Assembly (NCBI GenBank): GCA_032433765.1
Contig: JAVIAB010000156.1
Coordinates: 85,755,142 to 85,819,141 of the forward strand
Direction of reading: 5' to 3'
DNA length: 64,000 bases
From: Megaustenia siamemsis
Taxonomy: Eukaryota; Mollusca; Gastropoda; Stylommatophora; Ariophantidae
Within the stretch, counting starts at the first letter, position 1; each line of letters starts with the position of its first letter. A program made the translations under genes and the position numbers. Positions 21,600-34,616 of this stretch are shown here, piece by piece. The notes under the pieces are model-generated. The model saw only the letters and a list, made by a program, of their open reading frames with translations, had not been told where the DNA came from and searched no databases.

Positions 21600-23683
21600 T
21601 AGCTTGTTTCATAACTCGTGCCCAACTTTTAAAATCGATAGCTTTTTAACCGCTTGTTGTAAGTTGTTCAAAATTTGCATGTAAAGTTATAATGATTAGA
21701 ACCCAACAGGGAATTAATTTCATTTAAAAAAAACATTTGGTTATTATTGTTGCTTATTTGATTTATATAAATTTATAACGACCCATTGATGCAGTCAAAA
21801 CTTAATGTTTACAGTATTTTAAGTTAAAAATAGCGAGTAAAAATCCATACACGGTAAAATGGACGTGTTCGCACGCTTTCGCCGTGGTTTTTTTGACACA
21901 ATTAGACACTTCAGAAATTGTGTGTTCCATTTCCGTTCATTCAGAGGTTTAGGCGTGGAACGATAACATTTATCATGAGTCTTAAAATGAAATTCTGCAG
22001 TTTACAAAACAGCGCAATAAAAATGTATGACTATTTTTGCAAAGAGGCTAAACGAAGAAAATTATTTCATTCTTTAGAAAACCCTGAGAATAGGACAAGA
22101 CACATTTTGGATTTATCTAAACGGTCATTTAATCGCTGGATTCAAGCACGTGACCGTCAATGTTCAAAATATACAAAATCACAAGGAAGAGCAAAAATGT
22201 TGGATAATTTCGACAGTGAACTTATTAGAAGTGAAATTCGCAAAATGTTGGGTATGAATGAAACTGTTACAATAAGAAAATTAAAAATTTCGCTGAAAAA
22301 GAACAACAGTATTGAAATATCAAAGTCTACATTATGGAGGAATGTGAGAGCTGCAGGCTTTACATTCAGAAAGTATTCCAATGGACGAAACATCATCTGT
22401 GAGAAGCCACATATAGTAGTCATGAGAAGCAAGTACATACGTGAGGTAAAAGAGGTGCGCAAGCAAGGTTATGATATTGTGTACTTGGATGAAACATGGA
22501 TCAATGCTCACCACACTAACCAAAGGGAATGGCAGTCATCAGATGGAAAGATTAAGAGATTAATACCTAGCAGCAAAGGACAGCGCTTCATAATTGCTCA
22601 TGTAGGTAGTCGACAACATGGACTAATACAGAATGCAGAGCTCATTTTTCTTTCAAAATCCATAGACAATCGGGATTATCACTCTGAGATGAATGGTCAC
22701 ATATTTAGACATTGGATTGAAAATTCTGTTCTCCCATCACTAGATCGACCATCTTGCCTAATAATGGACAATGCAGCGTACCACAACATTGTTGCACTTG
22801 AAGATAAAGTCCCGACATCATTCAGTACAAAAGATGCTATTAAGATATGGCTCACAAAGGAGCACATACAATTTAATAACATGTACTTAAAACCTGAATT
22901 ACTATCTCTAGTAAAGCAAAAACAAAGGACAAAGATTTTTCAAATAGATAAGATTATCCAAGAGCACGGTCATATAAGTTTGAGGCTGCCACCTTACCAT
23001 GCTCATTTAAATCCAATAGAACTAATCTGGGCAAAATTAAAAGGACAAGTGGCAGATGAAAATACAACATTCAAAATATGCGATGTAAAGACTCTTGCTA
23101 ATCTCGCTTTATTAAATATAGACAAAGATTATTGGGCTGAATGTGAAGACCACGTCTTAAAACAGGAAGAGGAATATTGGAAAAATGATGGTTTGTGGAA
23201 TGTTCAACCCCAAACAGTTATTAATCTTTTAGAATCGTCTGATTCAGAATGAAAGTATATAGCCCCCACAATGTTGGCCCCTATATTACCTTAAATTAGT
23301 TCAGCAAACGGTCCTTTTCAGGACCACACAACTATGAAAATTGGACATACAGGTATACCTTGATATTATCGTCCGTCCTCGAACTGAGAAGACAATAATT
23401 CTCCTGGTATTTCGCCATTACGGCCACGCCTTTACCTAGTGAAAATTAATCATAGACCAGCAACTACGGTAATTTCTATTCTTTAGGGGTTCACAATTTA
23501 CAATTTTGACAAACATCAAAGAAATTCGCCGCTTTAAAAAAACTGCAGCTGCAAGATACTTGTTAAATATACATTTGAAGGGTCTTTTGCATTCTAATAA
23601 CATTTGGAAAATTTCAACAGTTTTTAACAAACGGTTACTGACAATAGCGTTTTGAAGTTAGGCACGTGATTTGAAACGAGCTA
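21600..23683 (+). mobile_element. Tc1/mariner/IS630-group DDE transposon, apparently intact
   Basis: A 2084-bp element with imperfect terminal inverted repeats that match over about 60 bases. The left end starts TAGCTTGTTTCATAAC and the right end, read inward, starts TAGCTCGTTTCAAATC; both continue with CGTGCC, AACTT and further matches. TA on each side (21598-21599, 23684-23685) is the expected target duplication. One uninterrupted transposase gene lies between the repeats. It is inserted in the first TA of a 21-bp minisatellite. Intact ends and gene suggest a young copy. Confidence 0.9.
21975..23252 (+). CDS. DDE transposase, long-spacer Tc1/mariner/IS630 type
   Basis: A 425-residue cut-and-paste transposase. 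The ATG at 21975 is chosen because the open frame extends upstream only through non-ATG codons, and MSLKMKFCSLQ leads into the DNA-binding part. The N-terminal third is basic and helical (LSKRSFNRWIQARDR, SKSTLWRNVRAAG), consistent with paired helix-turn-helix binding to the inverted repeats. The catalytic triad is Asp 172 (VYLDETW), Asp 265 (LIMDNAAYHN) and Glu 349 (HLNPIELIWAKLKG). There are 83 residues between the second Asp and the Glu, far longer than the 34-39 of classic Tc1 and mariner. That matches, from memory, the long-spacer families such as the one called DD82E/Sailor; family membership is unverified. No stop or frameshift is present, so it could be active. No poly(A) site or promoter is assigned. 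Confidence 0.9.
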   Translation: MSLKMKFCSLQNSAIKMYDYFCKEAKRRKLFHSLENPENRTRHILDLSKRSFNRWIQARDRQCSKYTKSQGRAKMLDNFDSELIRSEIRKMLGMNETVTIRKLKISLKKNNSIEISKSTLWRNVRAAGFTFRKYSNGRNIICEKPHIVVMRSKYIREVKEVRKQGYDIVYLDETWINAHHTNQREWQSSDGKIKRLIPSSKGQRFIIAHVGSRQHGLIQNAELIFLSKSIDNRDYHSEMNGHIFRHWIENSVLPSLDRPSCLIMDNAAYHNIVALEDKVPTSFSTKDAIKIWLTKEHIQFNNMYLKPELLSLVKQKQRTKIFQIDKIIQEHGHISLRLPPYHAHLNPIELIWAKLKGQVADENTTFKICDVKTLANLALLNIDKDYWAECEDHVLKQEEEYWKNDGLWNVQPQTVINLLESSDSE

Positions 23684-23685
23684 TA

Positions 23686-24056
23686 GTTATCGTTCAAATG
23701 TTACCAGTTATCGTTCAAATGTTACCAGTTATCGTCCAAATGTTACCAGTTATCGTTCTAATGTTACCAGTTATCGTTCTAATGGTACCAGTTATCGTTC
23801 TAATGTTACCAGTTATCGTTCTAATGGTACCAGTTATCGTTCAAATGTTACCAGTTATCGTTCAAATGTTACCAGTTATCGTCCAAATGTTACCAGTTAT
23901 CGTTCAAATGTTACCAGTTATCGTTCAAATGTTACCAGTTATCGTTCTAATGTTACCAGTTATCGTTCTAATGGTACCAGTTATCGTTCTAATGGTACCA
24001 GTTATCGTTCTAATGGTACCAGTTATCGTTCAAATGTTACCAGTTATCACAGATAA
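23686..24056. repeat. 21-bp minisatellite, about 17.5 copies
   Basis: Core GTTATCGTTCAAATGTTACC followed by A. Variants TTCAAATG, TCCAAATG, TTCTAATG and ATGGTACC appear in runs, and a block order is repeated once. Frame is open (VIVQMLP) but is an array artefact. Confidence 0.96.
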
Positions 24057-24749
24057 CGAATAGTTGATTTGATAACACGGATACCTCTCCATCAAGCACG
24101 ACAGATTTTATGACTGATTCCACAGTAGGGTCTGAACATATCAACCTCTCATGACCTAAACATCTGATAGTCTCAACACATCAGCCGTTCATAGTCTCAT
24201 CACATCAACCCATCATACTCTAAACACATCAACTCACTGTTTCTCATAAACAAGTCCATTCATTATCAACATTTTCCAACCGGACTGGCATGGTCGACAA
24301 ACGCCGTTAGAGGTGATTGTGCAAACAGTGACACTGCTGACAACCGGCTAGTTATTATGACGAATGATGATGTATTGATGAAGATCGTGTTTACTCCCAA
24401 CAGACATTTTTCATTATTGCTGATAGGCTCTGTGATCAATGCATTAGTTTCCTCGTGCCACGCAAACAATGCGTCACAATTGGCCGCCAATTAGCTCTTC
24501 TGTTTATGAAAGAAGAAATATGCTCAATAAATGACGTCACTGTTTTGCAGCTCAATGTTGCAATAATTTCTGGAATCGTAAATCTTCTTGGAAGGTCAAG
24601 GTCAAGATGATAGCAACATGTGACTGAAGCAAATATAACAAAATAGTGGCAAGCAGAGACGGATGTTCAGAGGAGCAACGGAGGGCACGATTCCCCTAAT
24701 ATTTGATCTGAATAAACAACACAATCACATTTCAGGTCAATGAGTTAAA
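24057..24749. other. Non-repetitive sequence, no gene supported
   Basis: About 0.7 kb. A weak triplication of CATCAAC-type words lies at 24130-24235. A 74-codon minus frame at 24266-24490 has no known motif. Confidence 0.5.
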
Positions 24750-25075
24750 TGTCAGTATACAACCAGCCACCGTATTCGCAAGTATAGCCGTGATATAGTT
24801 CAATGTCAGTGTACAATCAGCCACCGTATTCGCAAGTGTAGCTGTGATATATTTCAATGTCAGTGTACAACCAGCCACCGTATTCCCTAGTATAGCCGTG
24901 ATATAGTTCAATGTCAGTGTACAACCAGCCACCGTATTCCCTAGTATAGCTGTGATATAGTTCAATGTCAGTGTACAACCAGCCACCGTATTCCCTAGTA
25001 TAGCTGTGATATAGTTCAATGTCAGTGTACAACCAGCCACCGTATTTCCTAGTATAGCCGTGATATAGTTCAAAT
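24750..25075. repeat. 54-bp minisatellite, 6 copies
   Basis: Core GTACAACCAGCCACCGTATT, 54-bp period. The left copies have TTCGCAAG, the right ones TTCCCTAG. Minus frames stay open at 18 residues per unit. Confidence 0.95.
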
Positions 25076-25569
25076 AACTCAAGCCGTTACTAATAAATAG
25101 ACTTCAATGACTATGGAGGTCAAACATACTACAACCGTACTACGGAACCTATGGGCCTTGGAATGTGTATGAGAACTAGGTAGGACATTTCAACAATAAG
25201 CTCCCCATTTTCATGGCAACAAAAGAACAACAAATCAGATATCTTTTTATTAAACATATAGGGATAGTGTAGGGAGGGAGAAGAATTTATGAAGTGTCTC
25301 CTGTACGAATTTTTCTACGTCCTTATGAACAAAAAAAAAAACCTGAACAAAACTGTCAGAGAAATAAATGAAGAACAAAACCATGTTTATAATGCTGGCG
25401 ACTACGATATTATTGTGTAGGTATAATTCACATATTGTTGGGTAATAGTTGACAGAACTATAGAACATAGAGCAAATTGCTGTCATCACAAGTTATCTGC
25501 TGATAGATCAATCTAAAAGTTCGGTCTCATGTCTGGAGTCTACAAGTTTCACATTCACCGTCCGCTACA
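25076..25569. other. Spacer, no gene seen
   Basis: Unique sequence with a run of 11 A at 25328-25339. A 79-codon minus frame has no signature. Confidence 0.5.
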
Positions 25570-28500
25570 AGCGGCAAGACATCGTTACACTGACAATGAG
25601 GGCAAGACATCGTTACACTGACAATGAGAGCATGACATCCTTACACTCACAATGAGGGCAAGACATCTTTACACTGACAATGAGAGCATGACATCCTTAC
25701 ACTGACAATGAGAAAATTACATCATTACACTGACAATGAGAGCAAGACATCCTTACACTGACAATGAGAGCATGACATCATTACACTGACAATGAGAGCA
25801 TGACATACTTACACTGACAATGAGAGCATAGCATCCTTACACTGACAATGAGAGCATGACATCCTTACACTGACAATGAGAGCATGACATACTTACACTG
25901 ACAATGAGAGCATTACATCATTACACTGACAATGAGAAAATTACATCCTCACACTGACAATGAGAAAATTACATCCTCACATTGGGAATGAGAAAATTAC
26001 ATCATTACACTGACAATGAGAAAATTACATCCCACACTGACAATGAGAAAATTACATCCTCACATTGGGAATGAGAAAATTACATCATTACACTTACAAT
26101 GAGAAAATTACATCCTCACACTGACAATGAGAAAATTACATCCCTACAATTACAATGAGAAAATTACATCCTCACACTGACAATGAGAAAATTACATCAT
26201 TACACTGACAATGAGAAAATTACATCCCTACACTTACAATGAGAAAATTACATCCTCACACTGACAATGAGAAAATTACATCATTACACTGACAATGAGA
26301 AAATTACATCCTTACACCGACAATGGGAAAATTACATCCTTACACTGACAATGAGAAAATTACATCCTTACACTGACAATGAGAACATGACATCCTTACA
26401 TTGACAATGAGAGCATGACATCCTTACACTGACAATGAGAGCATGACATTCATACACTGACAATGAGAACATGACATCCTTACACTGACAATGAGAACAT
26501 GACATCCTTACACTGACAATGAGAACATGACATCCTTACACTGACAATGAGAACATGACATCCTTACACTGACAATGAGAACATGGCATCCTTACACTGA
26601 CAATGAGAACATGACATCCTTACATTGACAATGAGAGCATGACATCCTTACACTGACAATGAGAACATGACATCCTTACACTGACAATGTGAACATGACA
26701 TCCTTACATTGACAATGAGAGCATGACATCCTTACACTGACAATGAGAGCATGACATACTTACACTGACAATGAGAGCATGACATTTATACACTGGCAAT
26801 GAGAACATGACATCCTTACACTGACAATGAGAACATGACATCCTTACACTGACAATGAGAGAATGACATCCTTACACTGACAATGAGAACATGACATCCT
26901 TACACTGACAATGAGAACATGACATCCTTACACTGACAATGAGAACATGACATCCTTACACTGACAATGAGAACATGACATCCTTACATTGACAATGAGA
27001 GCATGACATCCTTACACTGACAATGAGAGCATGACATTCATACACTCACAATGAGAGAATGACATCCTCACACTGGCAATGAGAAAATTACATCCTCACA
27101 CTGGGAATGAGAAAATTGCATCCTCACACTGACAATGAGAAAATTGCATCCTCACACTGACAATGAAAGAATGACATCCTTACACTGACAATGAGAGAAT
27201 GACATCCTCACACTGACAATGAGAAAATTACATCCTCACACTGGGAATGAGAAAATTGCATCCTCACACTGACAATGAGAAAATTACATCCTCACACTGG
27301 GAATGAGAAAATTGCATCCTCACACTGACAATGAGAAAATTACATCATTACACTGACAATGAGAAAATTACATCCCTACACTGACAATGAGATAATTACA
27401 TCATTACACTGACAATGAGAAAATTACATCCATACACTGACAATGAGAACATGACATCTTTACACTGACAATGAGAACATGACATCCTTACACTGACATT
27501 GAGAGCATGACATCCTTACACTGACAATGAGAGCATGACATTCATACACTCACAATGAGAGGATGACATCCTTACACTGACAATGGGAGCATGACATCAA
27601 TACACTGACAATGAGAGCATGACATCCTTACACTGACAAATAGAACAAGACATCCTTACACTGACAATGAGAACAAGACATCCTTGCACTAACAATGAGA
27701 GAAAGGCATCATTACACTGACAATGAGAACAAAACATCCTTGCACTAACAATGAGAGAAAGACATCCTTACACTGACAATGAGAACATGACATCGTTACA
27801 TTGATAATGGGAGAAAGACATCCTTACACTGACAATGAGAACAAAACATCCTTGCACTGACAATGAGAGGAAGACATCCTTACATTGACAATGAGAACAT
27901 GACATCCTTACACTGACAATGAGAGCATGACATTCATACACTGACAATGAGAGAATGACATCATTACACTGACAATGAGAGCATGACATCCTTACACTGA
28001 CAATGAGAACAAGACATCCTTACACTGACAATAAGAGAAAGACATCCTTACACTGACAATGAGAGAAAGACATCCTTACACTGACAATGAGAGCATGACA
28101 TCCTTACACTGACAATGAGAACAATACATCCTTGCACTGACAATAAGAACAAGACATCCTTACACTGACAATGAGAGAAAGACATCCTTACACTGACAAT
28201 GAGAAAAAGACATCCTTGCACTGACAATAAGAACAAGACATCCTTACACTGACAATGAGAGCATGACATCCTTACACTGACAATGAGAACAAGACATCCT
28301 TGCACTGACAATAAGAACAAGACATCCTTGCACTAACAATGAGAGAAAGACATCCTTGCACTGACAATGAGAGAAAGACATCCTTACACTGACAATAAGA
28401 ACAAGACATCCTTGCACTAACAATAAGAGAAAGACATCCTTACACTGACAATGAGAACATGACATCGTTACATTGATAATGAGAAAAAGACATCCTTACA

Positions 28501-31500
28501 CTGACAATGAGAACATGACATCGTTACATTGATAATGAGAAAAAGACATCCTTACACTGACAATGAGAACATGACATCGTTACATTGACAATGAGAGAAA
28601 GACAACCTTACACTGACAATGATAACATTACCTCTACACTGACAATGAGAGCATGACATTCTTACACTGACAATGAGAACATGACATCTACTCTGACAAT
28701 GTGAGCATGACATCCTTACACTGACAATGATAACATTACATCTACACTGACAATGAGAGCATGACATCCTTACACTGACAATGAGAGAATGACATCCTTC
28801 ACTGACAATGAGAGCATGACATCCTTACACTGACAATGAGAGCATGACATGCATACACTGATAATGAGAGAATGACATCCTTACACTGACAATAAGAGCA
28901 TGACATCCTTACACTGACAATGAGAGCATGACATCCTTACACTGACAATGAGAGCAAGACATATTTACACTGACAATGAGAACAAAACTTCCTTACACTG
29001 ACAATGAGAGCATGACATTCATACACTGACAATGAGAACAAGACATCCTTACACTGACAATGAGAGCATGACATCCTTACACTGACAATGAGAGCATGAC
29101 ATTCATACACTGACAATGAGAGAATGACATCATTACACTGACAATGAGAGCATGACATCCTTACACTGACAATGAGAACAAGACATCCTTACACTCACAA
29201 TAAGAGAAAGACATCCTTACACTGACAATGAGAGAAAGACATCCTTACACTGACAATGAGAGCATGACATCCTTACACTGACAATGAGAACAAGACATCC
29301 TTGCACTGACAATAAGAACAAGACATCCTTACACTGACAATGAGAGAAAGACATCCTTACACTGACAATGAGAAAAAGACATCCTTGCACTGACAATAAG
29401 AACAAGACATCCTTACACTGACAATGAGAGCATAACATCCTTACACTGACAATGAGAACAAGACATCCTTGCACTGACAATAAGAACAAGACATCCTTGC
29501 ACTAACAATGAGAGAAAGACATCCTTACACTGACAATGAGAGAAAGACATCCTTACACTGACAATAAGAACAAGACATCCTTGCACTAACAATAAGAGAA
29601 AGACATCCTTACACTGACAATGAGAACATGACATCGTTACATTGATAATGAGAAAAAGACATCCTTACACTGACAATGAGAACATGACATCGTTACATTG
29701 ATAATGAGAAAAAGACATCCTTACACTGACAATGAGAACATGACATCGTTACATTGACAATGAGAGAAAGACATCCTTACACTGACAATAAGAACAAGAC
29801 ATCCTTACACTGACAATGAGAGAAAGACATCCTTACACTGACAATGAGAAAAAGACATCCTTGCACTGACAATAAGAACAAGACATCCTTACACTGACAA
29901 TGAGAAAAAGACATCCTTGCACTGACAATGAGAAAAAGACATCCTTACACTGACAATGAGAACAAAACATCCTTACACTGACAATGAGAGAATGACATCC
30001 TTACACTGACAATGAGAGAAAGACATCCTTACACTGACAATGAGAGAAAGACATCCTTACACTGACAATGAGAGAAAGACATCCTTGCACTGACAATGAG
30101 AGAAAGACATCCTTACACTGACAATGAGAGAAAGACATTCACACTGACAATGAGAGAATGATATTCTTACACTGACAATGAGAGCATGACATCCTTACAC
30201 TGACAATGAGAGCATGACATCCTTACACTGACAATGAGAACATGACATCCTTACACTGACAATGAGAACATGACATCCTTACACTGACAATGAGAACATG
30301 ACATCCTTACACTGACAATGAGAACATGGCATCCTTACACTGACAATGAGAACATGACATCCTTACATTGACAATGAGAGCATGACATCCTTACACTGAC
30401 AATGAGAACATGACATCCTTACACTGACAATGTGAACATGACATCCTTACATTGACAATGAGAGCATGACATCCTTACACTGACAATGAGAGCATGACAT
30501 ACTTACACTGACAATGAGAGCATGACATTTATACACTGGCAATGAGAACATGACATCCTTACACTGACAATGAGAACATGACATCCTTACACTGACAATG
30601 AGAGAATGACATCCTTACACTGACAATGAGAACATGACATCCTTACACTGACAATGAGAACATGACATCCTTACACTGACAATGAGAACATGACATCCTT
30701 ACACTGACAATGAGAACATGACATCCTTACATTGACAATGAGAGCATGACATCCTTACACTGACAATGAGAGCATGACATTCATACACTCACAATGAGAG
30801 AATGACATCCTCACACTGGCAATGAGAAAATTACATCCTCACACTGGGAATGAGAAAATTGCATCCTCACACTGACAATGAGAAAATTGCATCCTCACAC
30901 TGAAAATGAAAGAATGACATCCTTACACTGACAATGAGAGAATGACATCCTCACACTGACAATGAGAAAATTACATCCTCACACTGGGAATGAGAAAATT
31001 GCATCCTCACACTGACAATGAGAAAATTACATCCTCACACTGGGAATGAGAAAATTGCATCCTCACACTGACAATGAGAAAATTACATCATTACACTGAC
31101 AATGAGAAAATTACATCCCTACACTGACAATGAGATAATTACATCATTACACTGACAATGAGAAAATTACATCCATACACTGACAATGAGAACATGACAT
31201 CTTTACACTGACAATGAGAACATGACATCCTTACACTGACATTGAGAGCATGACATCCTTACACTGACAATGAGAGCATGACATTCATACACTCACAATG
31301 AGAGGATGACATCCTTACACTGACAATGGGAGCATGACATCAATACACTGACAATGAGAGCATGACATCCTTACACTGACAAATAGAACAAGACATCCTT
31401 ACACTGACAATGAGAACAAGACATCCTTGCACTAACAATGAGAGAAAGGCATCATTACACTGACAATGAGAACAAAACATCCTTGCACTAACAATGAGAG

Positions 31501-32925
31501 AAAGACATCCTTACACTGACAATGAGAACATGACATCGTTACATTGATAATGGGAGAAAGACATCCTTACACTGACAATGAGAACAAAACATCCTTGCAC
31601 TGACAATGAGAGGAAGACATCCTTACATTGACAATGAGAACATGACATCCTTACACTGACAATGAGAGCATGACATTCATACACTGACAATGAGAGCATG
31701 ACATCCTTACACTGACAATGAGAACAAGACATCCTTACACTGACAATAAGAGAAAGACATCCTTACACTGACAATGAGAGAATGACATCATTACACTGAC
31801 AATGAGAGCATGACATCCTTACACTGACAATGAGAACAAGACATCCTTACACTGACAATAAGAGAAAGACATCCTTACACTGACAATGAGAGAAAGACAT
31901 CCTTACACTGACAATGCGAGCATGACATCCTTACACTGACAATGAGAACAAGACATCCTTGCACTGACAATAAGAACAAGACATCCTTACACTGACAATG
32001 AGAGAAAGACATCCTTACACTGACAATGAGAAAAAGACATCCTTGCACTGACAATAAGAACAAGACATCCTTACACTGACAATGAGAGCATAACATCCTT
32101 ACACTGACAATGAGAACAAGACATCCTTGCACTGACAATAAGAACAAGACATCCTTGCACTAACAATGAGAGAAAGACATCCTTACACTGACAATGAGAG
32201 AAAGACATCCTTACACTGACAATAAGAACAAGACATCCTTGCACTAACAATAAGAGAAAGACATCCTTACACTGACAATGAGAACATGACATCGTTACAT
32301 TGATAATGAGAAAAAGACATCCTTACACTGACAATGAGAACATGACATCGTTACATTGATAATGAGAAAAAGACATCCTTACACTGACAATGAGAACATG
32401 ACATCGTTACATTGACAATGAGAGAAAGACATCCTTACACTGACAATAAGAACAAGACATCCTTACACTGACAATGAGAGAAAGACATCCTTACACTGAC
32501 AATGAGAAAAAGACATCCTTGCACTGACAATAAGAACAAGACATCCTTACACTGACAATGAGAAAAAGACATCCTTGCACTGACAATGAGAAAAAGACAT
32601 CCTTACACTGACAATGAGAACAAAACATCCTTACACTGACAATGAGAGAATGACATCCTTACACTGACAATGAGAGAAAGACATCCTTACACTGACAATG
32701 AGAGAAAGACATCCTTACACTGACAATGAGAGAAAGACATCCTTGCACTGACAATGAGAGAAAGACATCCTTACACTGACAATGAGAGAAAGACATTCAC
32801 ACTGACAATGAGAGAATGATATTCTTACACTGACAATGAGAGCATGACATCCTTACACTGACAATGAGAGCATGACATCCTTACACTGACAATGAGAGCA
32901 AGACATCCTTACACTGACAATGAGT
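25570..32925. repeat. 28-bp satellite-like array, about 260 copies, with segmental duplications
   Basis: Unit of 28 bp with core TTACACTGACAATGAGAACA followed by TGACATCC. Variants at GAGAACA/GAGAGCA/GAGAAAA and TGACAT/AGACAT/TTACAT define local families: a mixed family on the left, an AAAATTACATC-rich family near 25.9-26.4 kb, then alternating blocks. Long blocks are repeated. About 26.47-27.96 kb returns at 30.21-31.70 kb (shift 3743), about 28.05-28.6 kb at 29.22 kb (shift 1169) and at 31.88 kb (shift 3827), and about 29.41-30.24 kb at 32.07-32.90 kb (shift 2658). No frame carries a recognisable protein. Confidence 0.97.
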
Positions 32926-33204
32926 CATATTTGTTATCAGAGTTGAGCTGTCAGTACTCCGCGCGTTAAATGAGTTACTTGTTAATTCATGTATTCTCTT
33001 TCCTTGTCCGAATAGATTATTCAAGACATTTGCTTGTCTGCTGGTTTACAGCGATATCGTGTGCTCCCATTTCACCAATTACGTCATCAAGAGCCTGATT
33101 GTTGCTGCAGTCTTGTAGCGGGTCTACATGTGTACAGCTTTGTGTTCAAGGTTTGAGCTGTTTGTCAGCTGCCCCTTGTCATCTATCATCTGTCACCTGT
33201 TCCG
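32926..33204. other. Spacer, no gene seen
   Basis: Unique sequence between two arrays; nothing recognised. Confidence 0.5.
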
Positions 33205-33618
33205 TGCCACCTGCTACATGCTACCTGTAACGTGCCACATGCTACCTGTAACGTGCCGCCTGGTACATGCTACCTGTAACGTGCCACATGCTACCTGTAA
33301 CGTGCCGTCTGGTACATGCTACCTGTAACGTGCCACATGCTACCTGTAACGTGCCACCTGCTACCTGTTACGTGCCACATGCTACCTGTAACGTGCCACA
33401 TGCTACCTGTAACGTGCCACCTGCTACCTGTTACGTGCCACCTGCTACCTGTAACGTGCCACATGCTACCTGTAACGTGCCACCTGCTACCTGTAACGTG
33501 CCACCTGCTACCTGTAACGTGCCACCTGCTACCTGTAACGTGCCACCTGCTACCTGTAACGTGCCACCTGCTACCTGTAACGTGCCACCTGCTACCTGTA
33601 ACGTGCCACCTGCCACGT
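33205..33618. repeat. 21-bp minisatellite, about 20 copies
   Basis: Core GCTACCTGTAACGTGCCACC followed by T. Variants are CACATG, CACCTG, CGCCTGG and TGTTACG; the right half is uniform. Each unit contains a CANNTG motif, which in a repeat this short has no regulatory meaning by itself. Frames are open on both strands. Confidence 0.96.
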
Positions 33619-33663
33619 GACAATAAACTACTTCAATGTATGTGATAAATGAGTGAAACAAGG

Positions 33664-33842
33664 TATGCGCGGAGCTAAAAGCGACGATGCGCGGAGCTAA
33701 AAGCGACGATGCGCGGAGCTAAAAGCGACGATGCGCGGAGCTAAAAGCGACGATGCGCGGAGCTAAAGGCGACGATGCGCGGAACTAAAGGCGACGATGC
33801 GCGGAGCTAAAGGCGACGATGCGCGGAGCTAAAGGCGACGTT
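33664..33842. repeat. 22-bp minisatellite, 8 copies
   Basis: Core GATGCGCGGAGCTAAAAGCG followed by AC. The first four units have AAAAGCG, the last four AAAGGCG, a clean left-right split. Confidence 0.95.
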
Positions 33843-33884
33843 GTCACCTCTGATACAAGTGTAGGAGAATGAGCTGAAGCTGAT

Positions 33885-34115
33885 ATCTGTTGTGTGGGAG
33901 ATAGCTTGGTTTGGTTATGTGTAGGGTGAAGGGAGACCGACATGTGTGGGAGATATCTTGGTGTGGTTATGTGTAGGGTGAAGGGAGACCGACATGTGTG
34001 GGAGATAGCTTGGTTTGGTTATGTGTAGGGTGAAGGGAGACCGACATGTGTGGGAGATAGCTTGGTGTGGTTATGTGTAGGGTGAAGGGAGACCGACATG
34101 TGTGGGAGATGTTTA
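33885..34115. repeat. 52-bp minisatellite, about 4.4 copies
   Basis: Core GGTTATGTGTAGGGTGAAGG, 52-bp period, with GGTTTGG/GGTGTGG alternation. Minus strand stays open. Confidence 0.93.
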
Positions 34116-34262
34116 GGATGAAAGTAAATGAGAGATGGCTGTAAGGAGCGGTCGGTCTTGATGACAGCCGGTGTGGTGACACGAGATATGACTGACATGA
34201 CGGTACGCTGCTTAGGATATGGTTATTTTAAATATGAATATTATCAAATGAATAATTAAATT

Positions 34263-34264
34263 AA

Positions 34265-34303
<39 letters not shown>

Positions 34304-34446
34304 GTTTTAACAGATACTCAATCAGAGTGGATCTAACAGACTCTAATTATGATGTTCTGTCTGTGAGGACGATCAATTCACTTAAACAGAGACTTAAACA
34401 GTCTTCATGTGAGAGTCTGGAATCCTACTCTGATTGAGTCTTGATC

Positions 34447-34496
<50 letters not shown>

Positions 34497-34503
34497 TAAT
34501 ATA
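34263..34503 (+). mobile_element. Retroposed element with (GA)n tail, copy 2
   Basis: A short insertion flanked by the 11-bp direct repeat AAATTAATATA (34263-34273 and 34493-34503). It starts with a TA run (to about 34299), then the segment from about 34300 matches 12611-12787. It contains the imperfect inverted repeat whose ends are ACTCAATCAGAGTGG (34315-34329) and CCTACTCTGATTGAGT (34424-34439), and ends TTGATCGCAG plus (GA)n at 34449-34492. The duplication and the simple-repeat tail support retroposition with strong 5' truncation relative to the copy at 12.4 kb. Confidence 0.82.
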
Positions 34504-34616
34504 GAAGGATAATACCAAGAACAGTTATTATAGTTGTATCTATTTCAATGTTCAACTGAAAAAAGCAATGAAAGACTGTCCTCAGACCTTCAACTCCACT
34601 AAGTTACAGAGAAAGA

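Noticed and set aside
25570..32925. Possible CRISPR array because of regular short repeats
   Set aside because: The units are contiguous with no unique spacers, the context is eukaryotic, and no Cas genes are present.
33205..33618. Cluster of CACCTG and CACATG E-boxes
   Set aside because: The motif recurs only because it is part of a 21-bp tandem unit; no promoter or gene is nearby.
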